Assembly (NCBI RefSeq): GCF_900177615.1
Contig: NZ_FXAP01000005.1
Span: forward strand, 124,001-188,000
From: Plantibacter flavus
GTDB taxonomy: Bacteria; Actinomycetota; Actinomycetes; Actinomycetales; Microbacteriaceae
Reading direction: 5' to 3'
Length of the DNA stretch: 64,000 nucleotides
A program made the position numbers and the translations under genes. The notes below the pieces were generated by a model. The model was not told where the DNA came from. It saw only the letters and a list, made by a program, of their open reading frames with translations, and did no database searches. This document shows positions 53,041-62,633 of the stretch, piece by piece. Position 1 is the first letter of the stretch; every line of letters starts with the position of its first letter.

Positions 53041-54379
53041 TCGTGGGCCCCGCCGGCGGGTGATCGGGGTGGTGGACTCCGACTCCTTCGTGAAGTGGGG
53101 CGCCGCCACCCTGTCCCGCGCGACCGGCTGGGACGTCGACCTCGTCCTCATCGAGAGCGACGTGTCCGCCACGGACCGGCAGGTGGACATCGCGCTGCTC
53201 CACACGGCGTTCGAGGGTCAGACCGTTCGTCGCCTGTCGCTCCGACGACTCGTCGACCTCATCCGGACCGAGCAGCCGGACGGCGTGTTCGTCTCCACGC
53301 GTGGGCCGGTCGCCGAGGTCGTCATCTCGGAACTCCTCGCGCTCGGGCGCGCCACCCGCCCGGTGCTGCTCACCGGTCTCCCCGGCATCTCGATCCCGGC
53401 GAAGTGGAAGGGGATCTTCCTCCGCGCGCAGGCGGACGTCTTCGTCCTGCACAGCCACCGGGAGGTCGCCGCCTACCGTGAACTCGCGCTGACGCACGGT
53501 GTCGAGCCGGCGTTCGCGCTCGCGACCCTGCCGTTCCTGACGGACACGGCGACCGAGTCACCGGCCGAGCCCGCCCCGCGCACCAGGGTCGTCTTCGCCG
53601 CCCAGGCCACCGTCCCGGCCGATCGCGGCGACCGGCTCCGGATCCTCTCCTGGCTGCGGACCCTCGCCAACCGGCACCGCGACCTCGACGTCGTGATCAA
53701 GGTGCGCGGCCTCGCCGGCGACCCGCAGACCCATCACGAGCACTACCCATTCGACACCCTCCTGACCGGTCCGACACCCGACAACCTGCGGGTCGCCACC
53801 GGGTCGATGGCGGTCCACCTCGGCCACGCGGCAGGGCTCGTCACCGTGAGTTCCACCGCCGCGATCGAGGCCATCGCCGCCGGGGTGCCGGTCATCCTGC
53901 TCGACGACTTCGGTGTGGACCCGGCGCTCATCAACACCGTCTTCGAGGGCAGCGGGCTGCTGGCTTCCAAGGACGACCTCATGGCCGCCCGGTTCCGGCA
54001 CCCGAACCCGGACTGGCTGCAGCAGAACTACTTCCACCCCACCCCGGAGGACGACTGGATCCAGCGGTCGGAGGAGGCGTTCGCCGCGCGCGATCTCGGG
54101 ACCCTGCCGATCCGTCCTCGGGCACGACAGAGTCGCGGCGGCATGCTCCGCACCGGTTGGGAGCGTCGTCGGGCGTTCGGGCGGGCTGACACGAGCGCGC
54201 TGGGCACGGTCGCCTTCGTCATCGGACGGCCACTGCAGATCGCCCGCCGTCTGGTCCGTCGCGCTCGTGGCGTCCAGCCGGCCGAGCGCCGACCGATCCC
54301 CTCCCGTCGGCTCGCGCCGATCGAGACGGAGACGCCGGTGCGCGCTCCGCACGGGGCTCGTCACCGCACGGCCCGCTGA
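53033..54379 (+). CDS. Putative glycosyltransferase (DUF6716-like)
   Basis: 448 aa. GT-B-like; the C-terminal nucleotide-sugar part shows 'VSSTAAIEAIAAGVPVILLDDFG'. It resembles the DUF6716 putative glycosyltransferases of actinobacteria (from memory). The ATG at 53033 overlaps neuB. By context it should transfer the activated nonulosonic acid to a surface glycan. The last about 80 residues are Arg-rich and disordered and include a weak amphipathic stretch that could lie on the membrane. Confidence 0.8.
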   Translation: MPDRGPRRRVIGVVDSDSFVKWGAATLSRATGWDVDLVLIESDVSATDRQVDIALLHTAFEGQTVRRLSLRRLVDLIRTEQPDGVFVSTRGPVAEVVISELLALGRATRPVLLTGLPGISIPAKWKGIFLRAQADVFVLHSHREVAAYRELALTHGVEPAFALATLPFLTDTATESPAEPAPRTRVVFAAQATVPADRGDRLRILSWLRTLANRHRDLDVVIKVRGLAGDPQTHHEHYPFDTLLTGPTPDNLRVATGSMAVHLGHAAGLVTVSSTAAIEAIAAGVPVILLDDFGVDPALINTVFEGSGLLASKDDLMAARFRHPNPDWLQQNYFHPTPEDDWIQRSEEAFAARDLGTLPIRPRARQSRGGMLRTGWERRRAFGRADTSALGTVAFVIGRPLQIARRLVRRARGVQPAERRPIPSRRLAPIETETPVRAPHGARHRTAR

Positions 54380-54383
54380 CGGA

Positions 54384-54418
54384 AGCGCCGCTCGACCGGA
54401 GACCGGTCGGGCGGCGCT
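54384..54418. terminator. Bidirectional hairpin terminator
   Basis: A 16-bp stem beginning AGCGCCGCTCGACCGG, loop AGA, with one G.U-type pair, between the converging glycosyltransferase and ispG genes. Confidence 0.7.
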
Positions 54419-54424
54419 CCAGGC

Positions 54425-55585
54425 TCAGTTGGAGCCGACCGTCACCACCGGTGCGCCCGTGGAGGTGTCGTCGGCGGGCATCTCGGCCGCGAGGCGGTTG
54501 GCCTCCTGGATGAGCGTCGCGACGATCTCGGACTCCGGCACGGTCTTGATGACCTCGCCCTTGACGAAGATCTGGCCCTTGCCGTTGCCGCTCGCGACGC
54601 CCAGGTCGGCCTCACGAGCCTCTCCGGGGCCGTTCACGACGCAGCCCATGACGGCGACGCGCAGGGGGACGCTCATCCCCTCGAGGCCGTCGGTCACGTC
54701 GTTCGCGAGCTTGTAGACGTCGACCTGGGCGCGCCCGCAGCTCGGGCAGGAGACGATCTCGAGCTTGCGCTCGCGGAGGTTCAGCGACTGCAGGATCTGC
54801 AGCCCGACCTTGATCTCCTCAGCCGGCGGCGCGGAGAGCGAGACACGGATGGTGTCGCCGATGCCCTCGGAGAGCAGGATGCCGAAGGCGGTCGCGCTCT
54901 TGATGGTGCCTTGGAAGGAGGGACCGGCCTCCGTCACGCCGAGGTGCAGGGGCCAGTCGCCGCGCTCGGCGAGCAGCCGGTAGGCCTTCACCATGACGAC
55001 CGGGTCGTTGTGCTTGACGGAGATCTTGAAGTCGTGGAAGTCGTGCTCCTCGAAGAGGCTCGCCTCCCAGACGGCGCTCTCGACGAGCGCTTCCGGGGTC
55101 GCCTTGCCGTACTTCTGCAGCAGCCGCGGGTCGAGGGAACCGGCGTTGACCCCGATGCGGAGGGAGACGCCGGCGGCCTTCGCGCGCCGGGCGATCTCGC
55201 CGACCTGGTCGTCGAACTTCCGGATGTTGCCGGGGTTGACCCGGACGGCCGCGCACCCCGCGTCGATCGCGGCGTAGACGTAGGCGGGCTGGAAGTGGAT
55301 GTCGGCGATCACCGGGATCTGGCTCTTCTTCGCGATGATCGGTAGCACCTCGGCGTCGTCGCGGGTCGGGACGGCCACGCGGACGATGTCGCAGCCCGAG
55401 GCCGTGAGCTCGGCGATCTGCTGGAGGGTCGCGTTGATGTTGGTCGTCTGGGTCGTCGTCATCGACTGGACGCTCACCGGGGCGTCGCCGCCGACGAGCA
55501 CCTTGCCGACCTTGATCTGTCGCGACTTGCGCCGCGGGCTGAGCGTCTCGGGAACCGACGGAAGACCCAGATTGATAGCTACCAC
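54425..55585 (-). CDS. ispG: HMB-PP synthase (MEP pathway)
   Basis: 386 aa. Makes 4-hydroxy-3-methylbut-2-enyl diphosphate from MEcPP with a 4Fe-4S cluster. Cys ligands are in [11 protein letters not shown] and [11 protein letters not shown]; the N-terminal barrel has VQSMTTTQT and [11 protein letters not shown]. The GTG at 55585 is fixed by TAAGCT seven bases upstream; longer readings upstream are unrelated sequence. Two other pathway-linked genes, rseP and dxr, follow nearby. Confidence 0.96.
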   Translation of the reverse strand: MVAINLGLPSVPETLSPRRKSRQIKVGKVLVGGDAPVSVQSMTTTQTTNINATLQQIAELTASGCDIVRVAVPTRDDAEVLPIIAKKSQIPVIADIHFQPAYVYAAIDAGCAAVRVNPGNIRKFDDQVGEIARRAKAAGVSLRIGVNAGSLDPRLLQKYGKATPEALVESAVWEASLFEEHDFHDFKISVKHNDPVVMVKAYRLLAERGDWPLHLGVTEAGPSFQGTIKSATAFGILLSEGIGDTIRVSLSAPPAEEIKVGLQILQSLNLRERKLEIVSCPSCGRAQVDVYKLANDVTDGLEGMSVPLRVAVMGCVVNGPGEAREADLGVASGNGKGQIFVKGEVIKTVPESEIVATLIQEANRLAAEMPADDTSTGAPVVTVGSN

Positions 55586-55598
55586 GAGCCTCAGCTTA
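55583..55598 (-). promoter_or_regulatory. Leaderless promoter of ispG
   Basis: TAAGCT, seven bases, GTG at 55585 on the minus strand. Confidence 0.6.
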
Positions 55599-55661
55599 CG
55601 CGCGCGACGCCCCGCAGGCTCCCCGTGAGCTGAATGCCTGCTGGGACGTCGCGATCCACGG

Positions 55662-56000
55662 TCAACGGGCTGGCGGTGCCTCGCGATTCGCACGCAGGAC
55701 GCCGAGCCGTTCCCGGTACTCGACCTCGTCGATGTCGCCCTGGGCGAAGCGCTCCGCGAGCGTCTGCTCGGCGCTCCGCGACCCGTCCTGGCGCCAGGCC
55801 CACGGCGGGCCCTGGTGGCCGTCCGGTGTCGCCCCGGACCAGGCTCGGCGACGCCACCGCCGACCGACGAGCGCGACGATGAGGACGATCACGGCGATCC
55901 AGAACGCGGGGATGAGGAGCAGCCAGAGGAGATGGAAGCCCGGCCCGGGACCGCCGGGATGCATGGCGGTCGCGGCGAGCACGATCAGGGAGGTGGACAT
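55662..56000 (-). CDS. Small SHOCT-domain membrane protein
   Basis: 112 aa. One membrane helix ('[23 protein letters not shown]' region, about 24-46) and a C-terminal SHOCT motif ([21 protein letters not shown]). SHOCT proteins are small oligomerising membrane proteins. The palindrome at 56102 upstream matches the one at the adjacent two-component promoter, suggesting control by that system. A longer alternative frame overlapping it lacks any motif. Confidence 0.85.
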   Translation of the reverse strand: MSTSLIVLAATAMHPGGPGPGFHLLWLLLIPAFWIAVIVLIVALVGRRWRRRAWSGATPDGHQGPPWAWRQDGSRSAEQTLAERFAQGDIDEVEYRERLGVLRANREAPPAR

Positions 56001-56101
56001 GGAGGACTCCGTTCGTCGGGCGGACGACGACCGTCGTCCGCATCACGACCCCGAGCCTCCTCCGGATGGTGGCCGAGGGCATCCGACGACGGGACGGATC
56101 A

Positions 56102-56123
56102 CCGCACTCCCCCGGGAGTACGG
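56102..56123. promoter_or_regulatory. Palindromic operator, copy 1
   Basis: CCGCACTC..GAGTACGG, 22 bp with dyad symmetry. It lies 102-123 bp before the SHOCT start and just after the response-regulator stop. Confidence 0.6.
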
Positions 56124-56134
56124 CGACCCGGCGC

Positions 56135-56794
56135 TCACACGCCGGGACTGACGAGCCCGGTCTCGTAGGCGATGACGACGAGGCGGACCCGGTCGCGCGC
56201 GGCGAGCTTCGACATGATGCGCGACACGTGGGTCTTCGCCGTGAGCGGACTGAGGAACAGCGCCCCTCCGATCTCCTCGTTGGTGAGTCCGCGTCCGACG
56301 AGACCCAGCACCTCGCGTTCGCGCTCGGTGAGCCCGGCGATCACGGCGTCGTCGAGCGGCGCCGCGATCGCTCCGGCGACCTGGGTGAGCAGCCGCCTCG
56401 TGACCCCGGGCGACAGCAGGGCGTCACCCGACGCGACCACGCGGACGGCCCGGATGAGCTCGGCCGGCTCGGTGTCCTTCACGAGGAAGCCGCTCGCGCC
56501 TGCCCGGATCGCCTGCGCGACGTACTCGTCGAGTTCGAAGGTGGTGACGACGATGATGCGGGTGGCCTCGAGCGCCGGATCCGCGACGATGGCCTCGGTG
56601 GCGGCCAGGCCGTCGCCTCCGGGCATCCTGATGTCCATGAGCACCACGTCCGGCCGTTCCCGACGGACGACGACGAGCGCCTCGTCCCCACCGGCCGCCT
56701 CACCGACGACCGCGATGTCGGGCTCCGCGTCGAGGAGGGCGCGGAACCCGCCGCGGATGAGTGCCTGGTCGTCGGCGACGACCACGCGGATCAT
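56135..56794 (-). CDS. NarL/LuxR-type response regulator
   Basis: 219 aa. The receiver has DD at 8-9, D54 as phospho-site (VLMDIRMPG) and a C-terminal LuxR helix-turn-helix ('TEREREVLGLVGRGLTNEEI', 'SPLTAKTHVSRIMSKL'). Its ATG overlaps the kinase stop (ATGA). It probably binds the palindromes at 56102 and 58054. Confidence 0.95.
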   Translation of the reverse strand: MIRVVVADDQALIRGGFRALLDAEPDIAVVGEAAGGDEALVVVRRERPDVVLMDIRMPGGDGLAATEAIVADPALEATRIIVVTTFELDEYVAQAIRAGASGFLVKDTEPAELIRAVRVVASGDALLSPGVTRRLLTQVAGAIAAPLDDAVIAGLTEREREVLGLVGRGLTNEEIGGALFLSPLTAKTHVSRIMSKLAARDRVRLVVIAYETGLVSPGV

Positions 56795-57999
56795 GCGACG
56801 CCTCGGACCGGCACCCGGGCCGTGACACGGAAGCCGCCGAGCGGACTCCGCCCGGTCTCGAGGGTGCCACCGAGGAGCTCGGCGCGCTCGGTCATGCCGA
56901 GGAGGCCGTTGCCGTGCTCCGCGGGTCCGGGTGGGGCACCGACTCCGTCGTCCTCCACGAGCAACCGGTAGGTGCCGTCGACCTCGACGAGCTCGACGGA
57001 GACCCGTCCGGCCTGCGCGTGCCGGAGGACGTTCGTGACGCTCTCCTGCGCGATGCGGTACAGCGCCTGCTGCACGGCCGCGCCGGGCGTGGAGACGAGG
57101 CGCAGCTCGAGTACCGCGTCGACGCCCTGGTCTCGGAGGGACTGGACGAGGACTGGCAGTGCCTCGAGATCCGGCCCCGGCCGCCGCGGCGCGCCGGTCG
57201 TGGGATCCTGGGCCGCATCGGCACCACGGAGGACGTCGAGGAGGCCACGGACCTCGTCGAGCGACGCCTTGCTCGACCCCTTGATGTTCGTCAGAGCCTC
57301 CCTGGCACGTTCTGGCTGGGTGTCCATGAGATGCAGGCCCATGCCGGCCTGGACGGTGATCTGCGCGAGCGAGTGGGCGACCACGTCGTGCAGCTCACGG
57401 GCGATGCGCACGCGCTCCTCCTGGGCGGCGGACGCCCGACGTTCGCCCTGACGCCGGCGATCCGCGTCGAGCTGTTCGCGTCGGGTGCGGAGTCCCTCGG
57501 CGAGGAGGACGGCGACGATGACGAGGGCGGTCGTGGCCCCGACGCGGAACCCCGACACGTTCCAACCGAGCCCGAGCGCGACGGTCAGCGCGAGCGCCCA
57601 CCCGACTCCCAGCGACGCATAGGTCCAGCCGCGCGCCCCACGGGCGATGCCGGAACCCGCAGCGAACGCCAGCGCCACGGCGGGAGGGCCCCAGGTGGGA
57701 CCCGTCAGCATCGCGGCGGCCGACAGCACGGCGACCGCCGCGACCGTCGGCCCGGGCGACCGTCTGGCCGCGAGCAGGCAGAGCACGCCGGCGAGTGCCA
57801 GGAGGACGGCTGAGGAACGGGACCACCCCGAGGCGCCGGCACCCGGGCCGAAGGAACCGTGGAGGGCGAGCACCGCGGTCGCGGGCACCTGGACGAGGAA
57901 GGACACCACCACCGGCGCCCAGAGGCGCCAGACGGGGCGTCCTGGTCGGCGATCGCCTGTCGTCATCCAGGGTGCCGAACCCGTTTCGACCGATGCCAT
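56791..57999 (-). CDS. Sensor histidine kinase (HisKA_3 family)
   Basis: 402 aa. About five or six membrane helices form a compact sensor with no large exterior domain. A coiled-coil linker follows, then H204 in 'RIARELHDVVAHSLAQITV', and an ATPase with QESVTNVLRHA, EDDGVGA and GLLGM. Start ATG 57999 is supported by TAGCAT six bases upstream. Such intramembrane-sensing kinases often respond to envelope stress. Confidence 0.94.
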   Translation of the reverse strand: MASVETGSAPWMTTGDRRPGRPVWRLWAPVVVSFLVQVPATAVLALHGSFGPGAGASGWSRSSAVLLALAGVLCLLAARRSPGPTVAAVAVLSAAAMLTGPTWGPPAVALAFAAGSGIARGARGWTYASLGVGWALALTVALGLGWNVSGFRVGATTALVIVAVLLAEGLRTRREQLDADRRRQGERRASAAQEERVRIARELHDVVAHSLAQITVQAGMGLHLMDTQPERAREALTNIKGSSKASLDEVRGLLDVLRGADAAQDPTTGAPRRPGPDLEALPVLVQSLRDQGVDAVLELRLVSTPGAAVQQALYRIAQESVTNVLRHAQAGRVSVELVEVDGTYRLLVEDDGVGAPPGPAEHGNGLLGMTERAELLGGTLETGRSPLGGFRVTARVPVRGVA

Positions 58000-58011
58000 C
58001 CCTGCATGCTA
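57997..58011 (-). promoter_or_regulatory. Leaderless promoter of the HisKA_3 kinase
   Basis: TAGCAT, six bases, ATG at 57999 on the minus strand. Confidence 0.6.
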
Positions 58012-58053
58012 CTCGCGGGTCGGAGCCGCCGCGTCGCCCGCACGGAGCCTCCG

Positions 58054-58075
58054 CCGTACTCTCCGGGGAGTACGG
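58054..58075. promoter_or_regulatory. Palindromic operator, copy 2
   Basis: CCGTACTC..GAGTACGG, 22 bp, 10 of 11 positions symmetric. It is centred about 65 bp before the inferred start of kinase transcription, a typical activator position. Confidence 0.65.
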
Positions 58076-58119
58076 CTGTACCGAGATGGGACGGCCCCGC
58101 GGGCTCCGTTCTCCTCGGC

Positions 58120-59454
58120 CTAGCCGAAGAGGTTGACCGGCTTGACGATGTCGGCGTACACGAGGAGCGCGCTCATGCCGCCGAGGACGATCACCACGCC
58201 GAAGGTGAGCGGGATGAGTTTCGCTGCGTCCACCGGCCCCGGGTCACGACGTCGGAAGATCTTCGCGAAGCGTCGACGGATCGCCTCCCAGAGCGCTGCT
58301 GCGACGTGCCCGCCGTCGAGGGGCAGCAAGGGGATGAGGTTGAAGACGAAGAGTGCGACGTTGAGCGACCCGAGGATGCCGAACACGGTCGCCGCCTTCG
58401 ACGCGACGGGGATCTCGTCGAGGCTGACCACCTCGCCCACGACCCGTCCGACGCCCACGACGCTCATCGGCCCGTTGGGGTCGCGCTCGCCGGATCCGAA
58501 CGCTGCCTGCCCGACGTCGATGAGTCGCTGGGGCAGGTTCAGGATGATGTTGGCGGTCCGGGCGATCGTGTCGCCGACGGTCGGCAGGATCGTGGTGACG
58601 GGCTGCGCCACCATCTGCTGCTGCGGGGTGATGCCGACGAAGCCGACCTCATGGGTCTTCGCCGAGCCGTCGGCGTTCGTCACGATCTTGCCGGTCTCGG
58701 CGTCGACGACGTCCCGCTCGAGCAGCAACGGCGTCAGGGTGAGGTCGAGTCGCTGCTCTCCGCGGGCGACCTCGAGGGCCAACGGCTTGCCCGGCGAATC
58801 CTGCACGGCCGCGGAGATCTCGGCGAAGGTGGAGATCGGGGTGCCGTCGATCGAGAGGATCGTGTCGCCCGGCTTCAAGCCCGCGGCGGCGGCTGGACCC
58901 TGCGGATCCCCCGCTGCACAGCTCTGGCGGTCGCTGGTGGACGGCAACACGCACTCGTACACCGAGGTCAGCGTGCTGCTCTGCTGCGGGACGCCGAACC
59001 CCGACACGGCGATACCGATGAACAGGACGGCGAGGACGAGGTTCATGAACGGCCCGCCGAGCATGACGACGATCCGCTTCCAGACGGGCAGCCGGTAGAA
59101 GGTGCGCTCCTCGTCGCCGGCGCCGATCGTGTCGGCACTCGCCTCCCGCGCGTCCTGGACCAGCGTGTCGAAGAAGCCGGTGCTGGCGTTCCGGGCGGCA
59201 CCGCCGGGCTGCTTGGGCGGGAACATGCCGATCATCGAGATGTAGCCGCCGAGCGGGATCATCTTGACGCCGTACTCGGTCTCGCCCTTGCGGCGCGACC
59301 AGATGGTGCGACCGAAGCCGATCATGTACTGGGTGACCCGCACGCCGAACAGCTTCGCGGGCACGAGGTGACCGACCTCGTGCAGCCCGATGGACACGAT
59401 GAGGCCCACGAGCACGATCACGATGCCGAGGAGGTAGAGGAGGACGGATTCCAC
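58120..59454 (-). CDS. rseP: Site-2 intramembrane zinc metalloprotease
   Basis: 444 aa. The HExxH zinc motif is HEVGH at 25-29 in the first helix, a PDZ domain sits in the middle (GLKPGDTILSIDGTPI), and the third zinc ligand region is NLIPLLPLDGGH near the C-terminus. It cuts membrane-bound regulators such as anti-sigma factors. The GTG start is supported by TAGGGT six bases upstream. It is downstream of dxr, as in many actinobacteria. Confidence 0.95.
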   Translation of the reverse strand: MESVLLYLLGIVIVLVGLIVSIGLHEVGHLVPAKLFGVRVTQYMIGFGRTIWSRRKGETEYGVKMIPLGGYISMIGMFPPKQPGGAARNASTGFFDTLVQDAREASADTIGAGDEERTFYRLPVWKRIVVMLGGPFMNLVLAVLFIGIAVSGFGVPQQSSTLTSVYECVLPSTSDRQSCAAGDPQGPAAAAGLKPGDTILSIDGTPISTFAEISAAVQDSPGKPLALEVARGEQRLDLTLTPLLLERDVVDAETGKIVTNADGSAKTHEVGFVGITPQQQMVAQPVTTILPTVGDTIARTANIILNLPQRLIDVGQAAFGSGERDPNGPMSVVGVGRVVGEVVSLDEIPVASKAATVFGILGSLNVALFVFNLIPLLPLDGGHVAAALWEAIRRRFAKIFRRRDPGPVDAAKLIPLTFGVVIVLGGMSALLVYADIVKPVNLFG

Positions 59455-59466
59455 GGCGTAACCCTA
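59452..59466 (-). promoter_or_regulatory. Leaderless promoter of rseP
   Basis: TAGGGT, six bases, GTG at 59454 on the minus strand. Confidence 0.6.
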
Positions 59467-59539
59467 CTCGCGCGGTCGGGTCACCGGCTGCACGCCGGCT
59501 GTACGGCCGCTCGGAAGCTTCCGACGATGGACGGGCAGG

Positions 59540-60619
59540 TCAGCCGATGCGCTGCTGCGCGCGAGCCCGCGCCCAGTGCTCCGCCTCCGCGAGCGCCTCC
59601 CGGGTGAGCTCGCCCTCGGGCGCCTCGTGGTCGTCCACGACCGCGCGGACGGTGTCGAGGATGCCGAGGTAGCCCAGCCGACCCGCGTGGAAGGCCGCAA
59701 CGGCCTCCTCGTTCGCCGCGTTGAACACGGCCGGATAGGTGCGGCCCTGTCCGCCCACGAGCTTGGCCAGTCGCACCGCCGGGAAGGCCTCATGGTCGAG
59801 GGGCTCGAACGTCCACTGCTGAGGCGAGGTCCAATCGAGCGGGACGCCGACGCCTGGGACACGGTTGGGCCAGTCGAGCCCGAGGGAGATGGGGAGCCGC
59901 ATGTCGGGAGGCGAAGCCTGGGCGATGGTGGAACCGTCGATGAACTCGACCATCGAGTGGACGATCGACTGCGGGTGGACCGTCACCTCGATGCGGTCGT
60001 ACGGGACGTCGAACAGCAGGTGCGCCTCGATCACTTCGAGCCCCTTGTTGACGAGGGTCGCCGAGTTCGTCGTGACGACGAGACCCATGTCCCAGGTGGG
60101 GTGGGCGAGCGCCTCGGCCGGCGTGACGCCGGCGAGCGACGCGCGGTCCCGTCCGCGGAACGGCCCTCCCGAAGCGGTCAGGACGAGCCGTCGCACCTCG
60201 GTGGCGGTACCGGATCGGAGGGCCTGGGCGATCGCGGAATGCTCGGAGTCCACGGGCACGATCTGGCCGGGTGCCGCGATCCGTCGCACGAGGTCGCCAC
60301 CGACGATGAGCGACTCCTTGTTCGCGAGCGCGAGCGTCCGGCCCGTCTCGAGCGCCGCGAGGGTCGGGCCGAGCCCGATGGAGCCCGTGATGCCGTTCAG
60401 CACCACGTCGGCGTCGACGCTGCGGATGAGCCGCTCGGCGTCGGCCGCGCCCAGGGCTGTGTCGTCGACGTGGAAGGCGGCGGCCTGCTCGGCGAGGAGC
60501 TCGGCGTTCGAGCCGGCCGTCAGGCCGACGACCTCGAAGCGGTCGCGGTCCCCCCGGATGACGTCGAGTGCCTGCGTGCCGATCGAGCCGGTTGATCCGA
60601 GGATGATGACGCGTCTCAC
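59540..60619 (-). CDS. dxr: DXP reductoisomerase (MEP pathway)
   Basis: 359 aa. NADPH-dependent conversion of DXP to MEP. It has the dinucleotide loop [22 protein letters not shown], '[16 protein letters not shown]', [18 protein letters not shown] and '[13 protein letters not shown]'. The GTG at 60619 is fixed by TAGACT seven bases upstream; a longer open frame upstream is the wrong frame of the FKBP gene. Confidence 0.96.
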   Translation of the reverse strand: MRRVIILGSTGSIGTQALDVIRGDRDRFEVVGLTAGSNAELLAEQAAAFHVDDTALGAADAERLIRSVDADVVLNGITGSIGLGPTLAALETGRTLALANKESLIVGGDLVRRIAAPGQIVPVDSEHSAIAQALRSGTATEVRRLVLTASGGPFRGRDRASLAGVTPAEALAHPTWDMGLVVTTNSATLVNKGLEVIEAHLLFDVPYDRIEVTVHPQSIVHSMVEFIDGSTIAQASPPDMRLPISLGLDWPNRVPGVGVPLDWTSPQQWTFEPLDHEAFPAVRLAKLVGGQGRTYPAVFNAANEEAVAAFHAGRLGYLGILDTVRAVVDDHEAPEGELTREALAEAEHWARARAQQRIG

Positions 60620-60632
60620 GGCGGTCAGTCTA
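60617..60632 (-). promoter_or_regulatory. Leaderless promoter of dxr
   Basis: TAGACT, seven bases, GTG at 60619 on the minus strand. Confidence 0.6.
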
Positions 60633-60654
60633 CGTCGGCGGCGGTGCGGGCCGC

Positions 60655-61653
60655 TCAGCCTGCGGCGGGAGCCGTGGTGCTGCTCGCGTCGAGGATGTCG
60701 ATGACGAACACGATGGTGTCGTCGGCCTCGATACCCGCCTGGCTGTTGCCGCCGCTCGGCCCGTACCCGAGGTCGGCCGGGATGACGGCGATGACCTGCG
60801 ATCCGATGTGCTGGCCGGCGATGGCGCTCGAGAAGCCCTTCACCACGGCGGACAGCTGGAAGTTGGTCGGTCCGTTGCCCCAGCTCTCGTCGAAGACCTC
60901 GCCGGTCCGCCAGTTCACACCCTGATAGTTGATGATGACCTCGGCGTCGGGCTGCACCACCGCTCCGTCGCCCTGCTTGAGGACGGCGACCTGGAGATCG
61001 GCCGGAGCGGGCTCCTCGGGGATGGTGACCGTGGGTCGTCCGGCGGTGTCGAGCTCGACCGCGGGCATCCCGGCGACGGGTTCCTGCGGGACGCCGTCCG
61101 CCTTGGCGTCGCTGTGCACCGTGCTGAGCACGTCGGCCACGACCACCAACGGCTGGTCGGCCTGGACCGTGCCGTCGCTCGATCCAGCGGAACCGAACCC
61201 GTCGCCCGCCGTGACGAACGCCGCGATTCGGGATCCGACGGTCGTGCACTCGACGGCTCGGACGAGGCCCTTCAGGTACTTCTGGTCGTTGACGACGATC
61301 GCCGTGGCCGGGCTCGCGCCATAGGCGGTCTGCGCGACGATCGAACCGGTGACGGCGTTGTAGATCGACATCTCGACGAACGTCGTGTCGCCGGGATCGA
61401 CCTGTTCGCCGTCGCCCTTCGCCACGATCGTGCGCTCGGTGGCGTCTGCAGCGAGGGTGCCCTTGGCGAAGGTGACCTTGGGGATCGAGCCGAAGTCGCC
61501 ACTCACGCTGATCGCCTTGGAGGCCTTGCCGGCACTCGTGTCGGCGCACTCCCCCGGGCTGGCCAGCGCTTGCGACTGCGACGTCGCCGAACTGCACGCG
61601 GTCAGCGACACGAGGGACGCGATGACGGCCAGAAGGCAGAGGCTCTTGCGCAC
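60655..61653 (-). CDS. FKBP-type peptidyl-prolyl isomerase lipoprotein
   Basis: 332 aa. Signal peptide with lipobox LTAC. There are two FKBP-like halves: a degenerate first one (about 50-160), and a C-terminal domain with '[20 protein letters not shown]', '[18 protein letters not shown]' and IVFVIDILD. It is a probable cell-surface folding factor. GTG start; no strong ribosome site is visible. Confidence 0.92.
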   Translation of the reverse strand: MRKSLCLLAVIASLVSLTACSSATSQSQALASPGECADTSAGKASKAISVSGDFGSIPKVTFAKGTLAADATERTIVAKGDGEQVDPGDTTFVEMSIYNAVTGSIVAQTAYGASPATAIVVNDQKYLKGLVRAVECTTVGSRIAAFVTAGDGFGSAGSSDGTVQADQPLVVVADVLSTVHSDAKADGVPQEPVAGMPAVELDTAGRPTVTIPEEPAPADLQVAVLKQGDGAVVQPDAEVIINYQGVNWRTGEVFDESWGNGPTNFQLSAVVKGFSSAIAGQHIGSQVIAVIPADLGYGPSGGNSQAGIEADDTIVFVIDILDASSTTAPAAG

Positions 61654-61786
61654 AGGGGAACTTTCGGTCGTTGCTGAGGGGTCGGTCCAGTTTCACCCAC
61701 CAGGCTCCATGCTGGCTGACAGCGCGCCGAACATCCGCGGTGCGTCAGCACGCGGCAGTATGCCGAGTCGCGCATGCGTCGGCGGG

Positions 61787-61802
61787 TACAGTCGTGCGCA
61801 TG
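61787..61802 (+). promoter_or_regulatory. Leaderless promoter of the acyltransferase gene
   Basis: TACAGT, seven bases, ATG at 61800. Confidence 0.6.
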
Positions 61803-62612
61803 GCCGATGAGGAGCAGACGCAGCGACGCGCCCAGGAACCCTCCGACCAGACCACGGTCGAACCGTCGACGGACGCCGCAGTGGCCACGCCTTCGAAACC
61901 CGGTGTCGTCTACTACTTCGGTCGAGCCGTCCTGAACACGACGGCCAAGCTGCTCTACCGCCCCAAGATCATCGGCCGGAAGAACGTCCCGAAGCGCGGG
62001 CCGGTCATCCTGGCGAGCAACCACCTCTCCTTCATCGACAGCATCGCGATCCCGATCAGCGCCCCACGCCGGGTGCAGTTCCTCGCGAAGTCCGACTACT
62101 TCACCGGACGCGGCCTGAAGGGCTGGGTCTCGCGCACCTTCTTCACCTCGATCGGCGCGGTCGGGGTCGAACGTGGCGTCGGGCAGGCGGCGCAGGAGGC
62201 GCTCGACCAGGGACGCCGGATCCTCGAGAGCGGTGAGGCCTTCGCCATCTACCCCGAGGGCACCCGGTCGCTCGACGGACGGTTGTACCGCGGCAGGACC
62301 GGCGTCGCCTGGCTGGCACTCACCACGGGCGCGACGGTCGTCCCGGTGGGCCTCATCGGCACCGACGACCTCATGCCGGTCGGCACGACGATCCCCAAGT
62401 TCAAACCGGTCACGGTGATCTTCGGTGAACCCATCGACGTGAGCCACCACGGCCCGGCGACCTCAGGGCGCGCCAGACGCAAGGCGACGGACGAGATCAT
62501 GGCGGCGATCCACGCCCTCACCGGCCAGGAGCTCGCGAACGCCTACAACGAATCGCCGCCCGCCGACGCCGTCGAGCGCATCAAGCGCGCCTTCCGCCCG
62601 GAACGGCTCTGA
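61800..62612 (+). CDS. 1-acyl-glycerol-3-phosphate acyltransferase (PlsC-like)
   Basis: 270 aa. Catalytic H-x4-D in SNHLSFIDS, EGTRS in 'IYPEGTRSLDG' and a hydrophobic N-terminal segment. Makes phosphatidic acid from lysophosphatidic acid in membrane lipid synthesis. The start is fixed by the leaderless -10. It is divergent from the FKBP gene and convergent with the OsmC gene, 21 bp apart. Confidence 0.92.
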   Translation: MADEEQTQRRAQEPSDQTTVEPSTDAAVATPSKPGVVYYFGRAVLNTTAKLLYRPKIIGRKNVPKRGPVILASNHLSFIDSIAIPISAPRRVQFLAKSDYFTGRGLKGWVSRTFFTSIGAVGVERGVGQAAQEALDQGRRILESGEAFAIYPEGTRSLDGRLYRGRTGVAWLALTTGATVVPVGLIGTDDLMPVGTTIPKFKPVTVIFGEPIDVSHHGPATSGRARRKATDEIMAAIHALTGQELANAYNESPPADAVERIKRAFRPERL

Positions 62613-62633
62613 GCCGCGGCGTCGGTCCACTCC

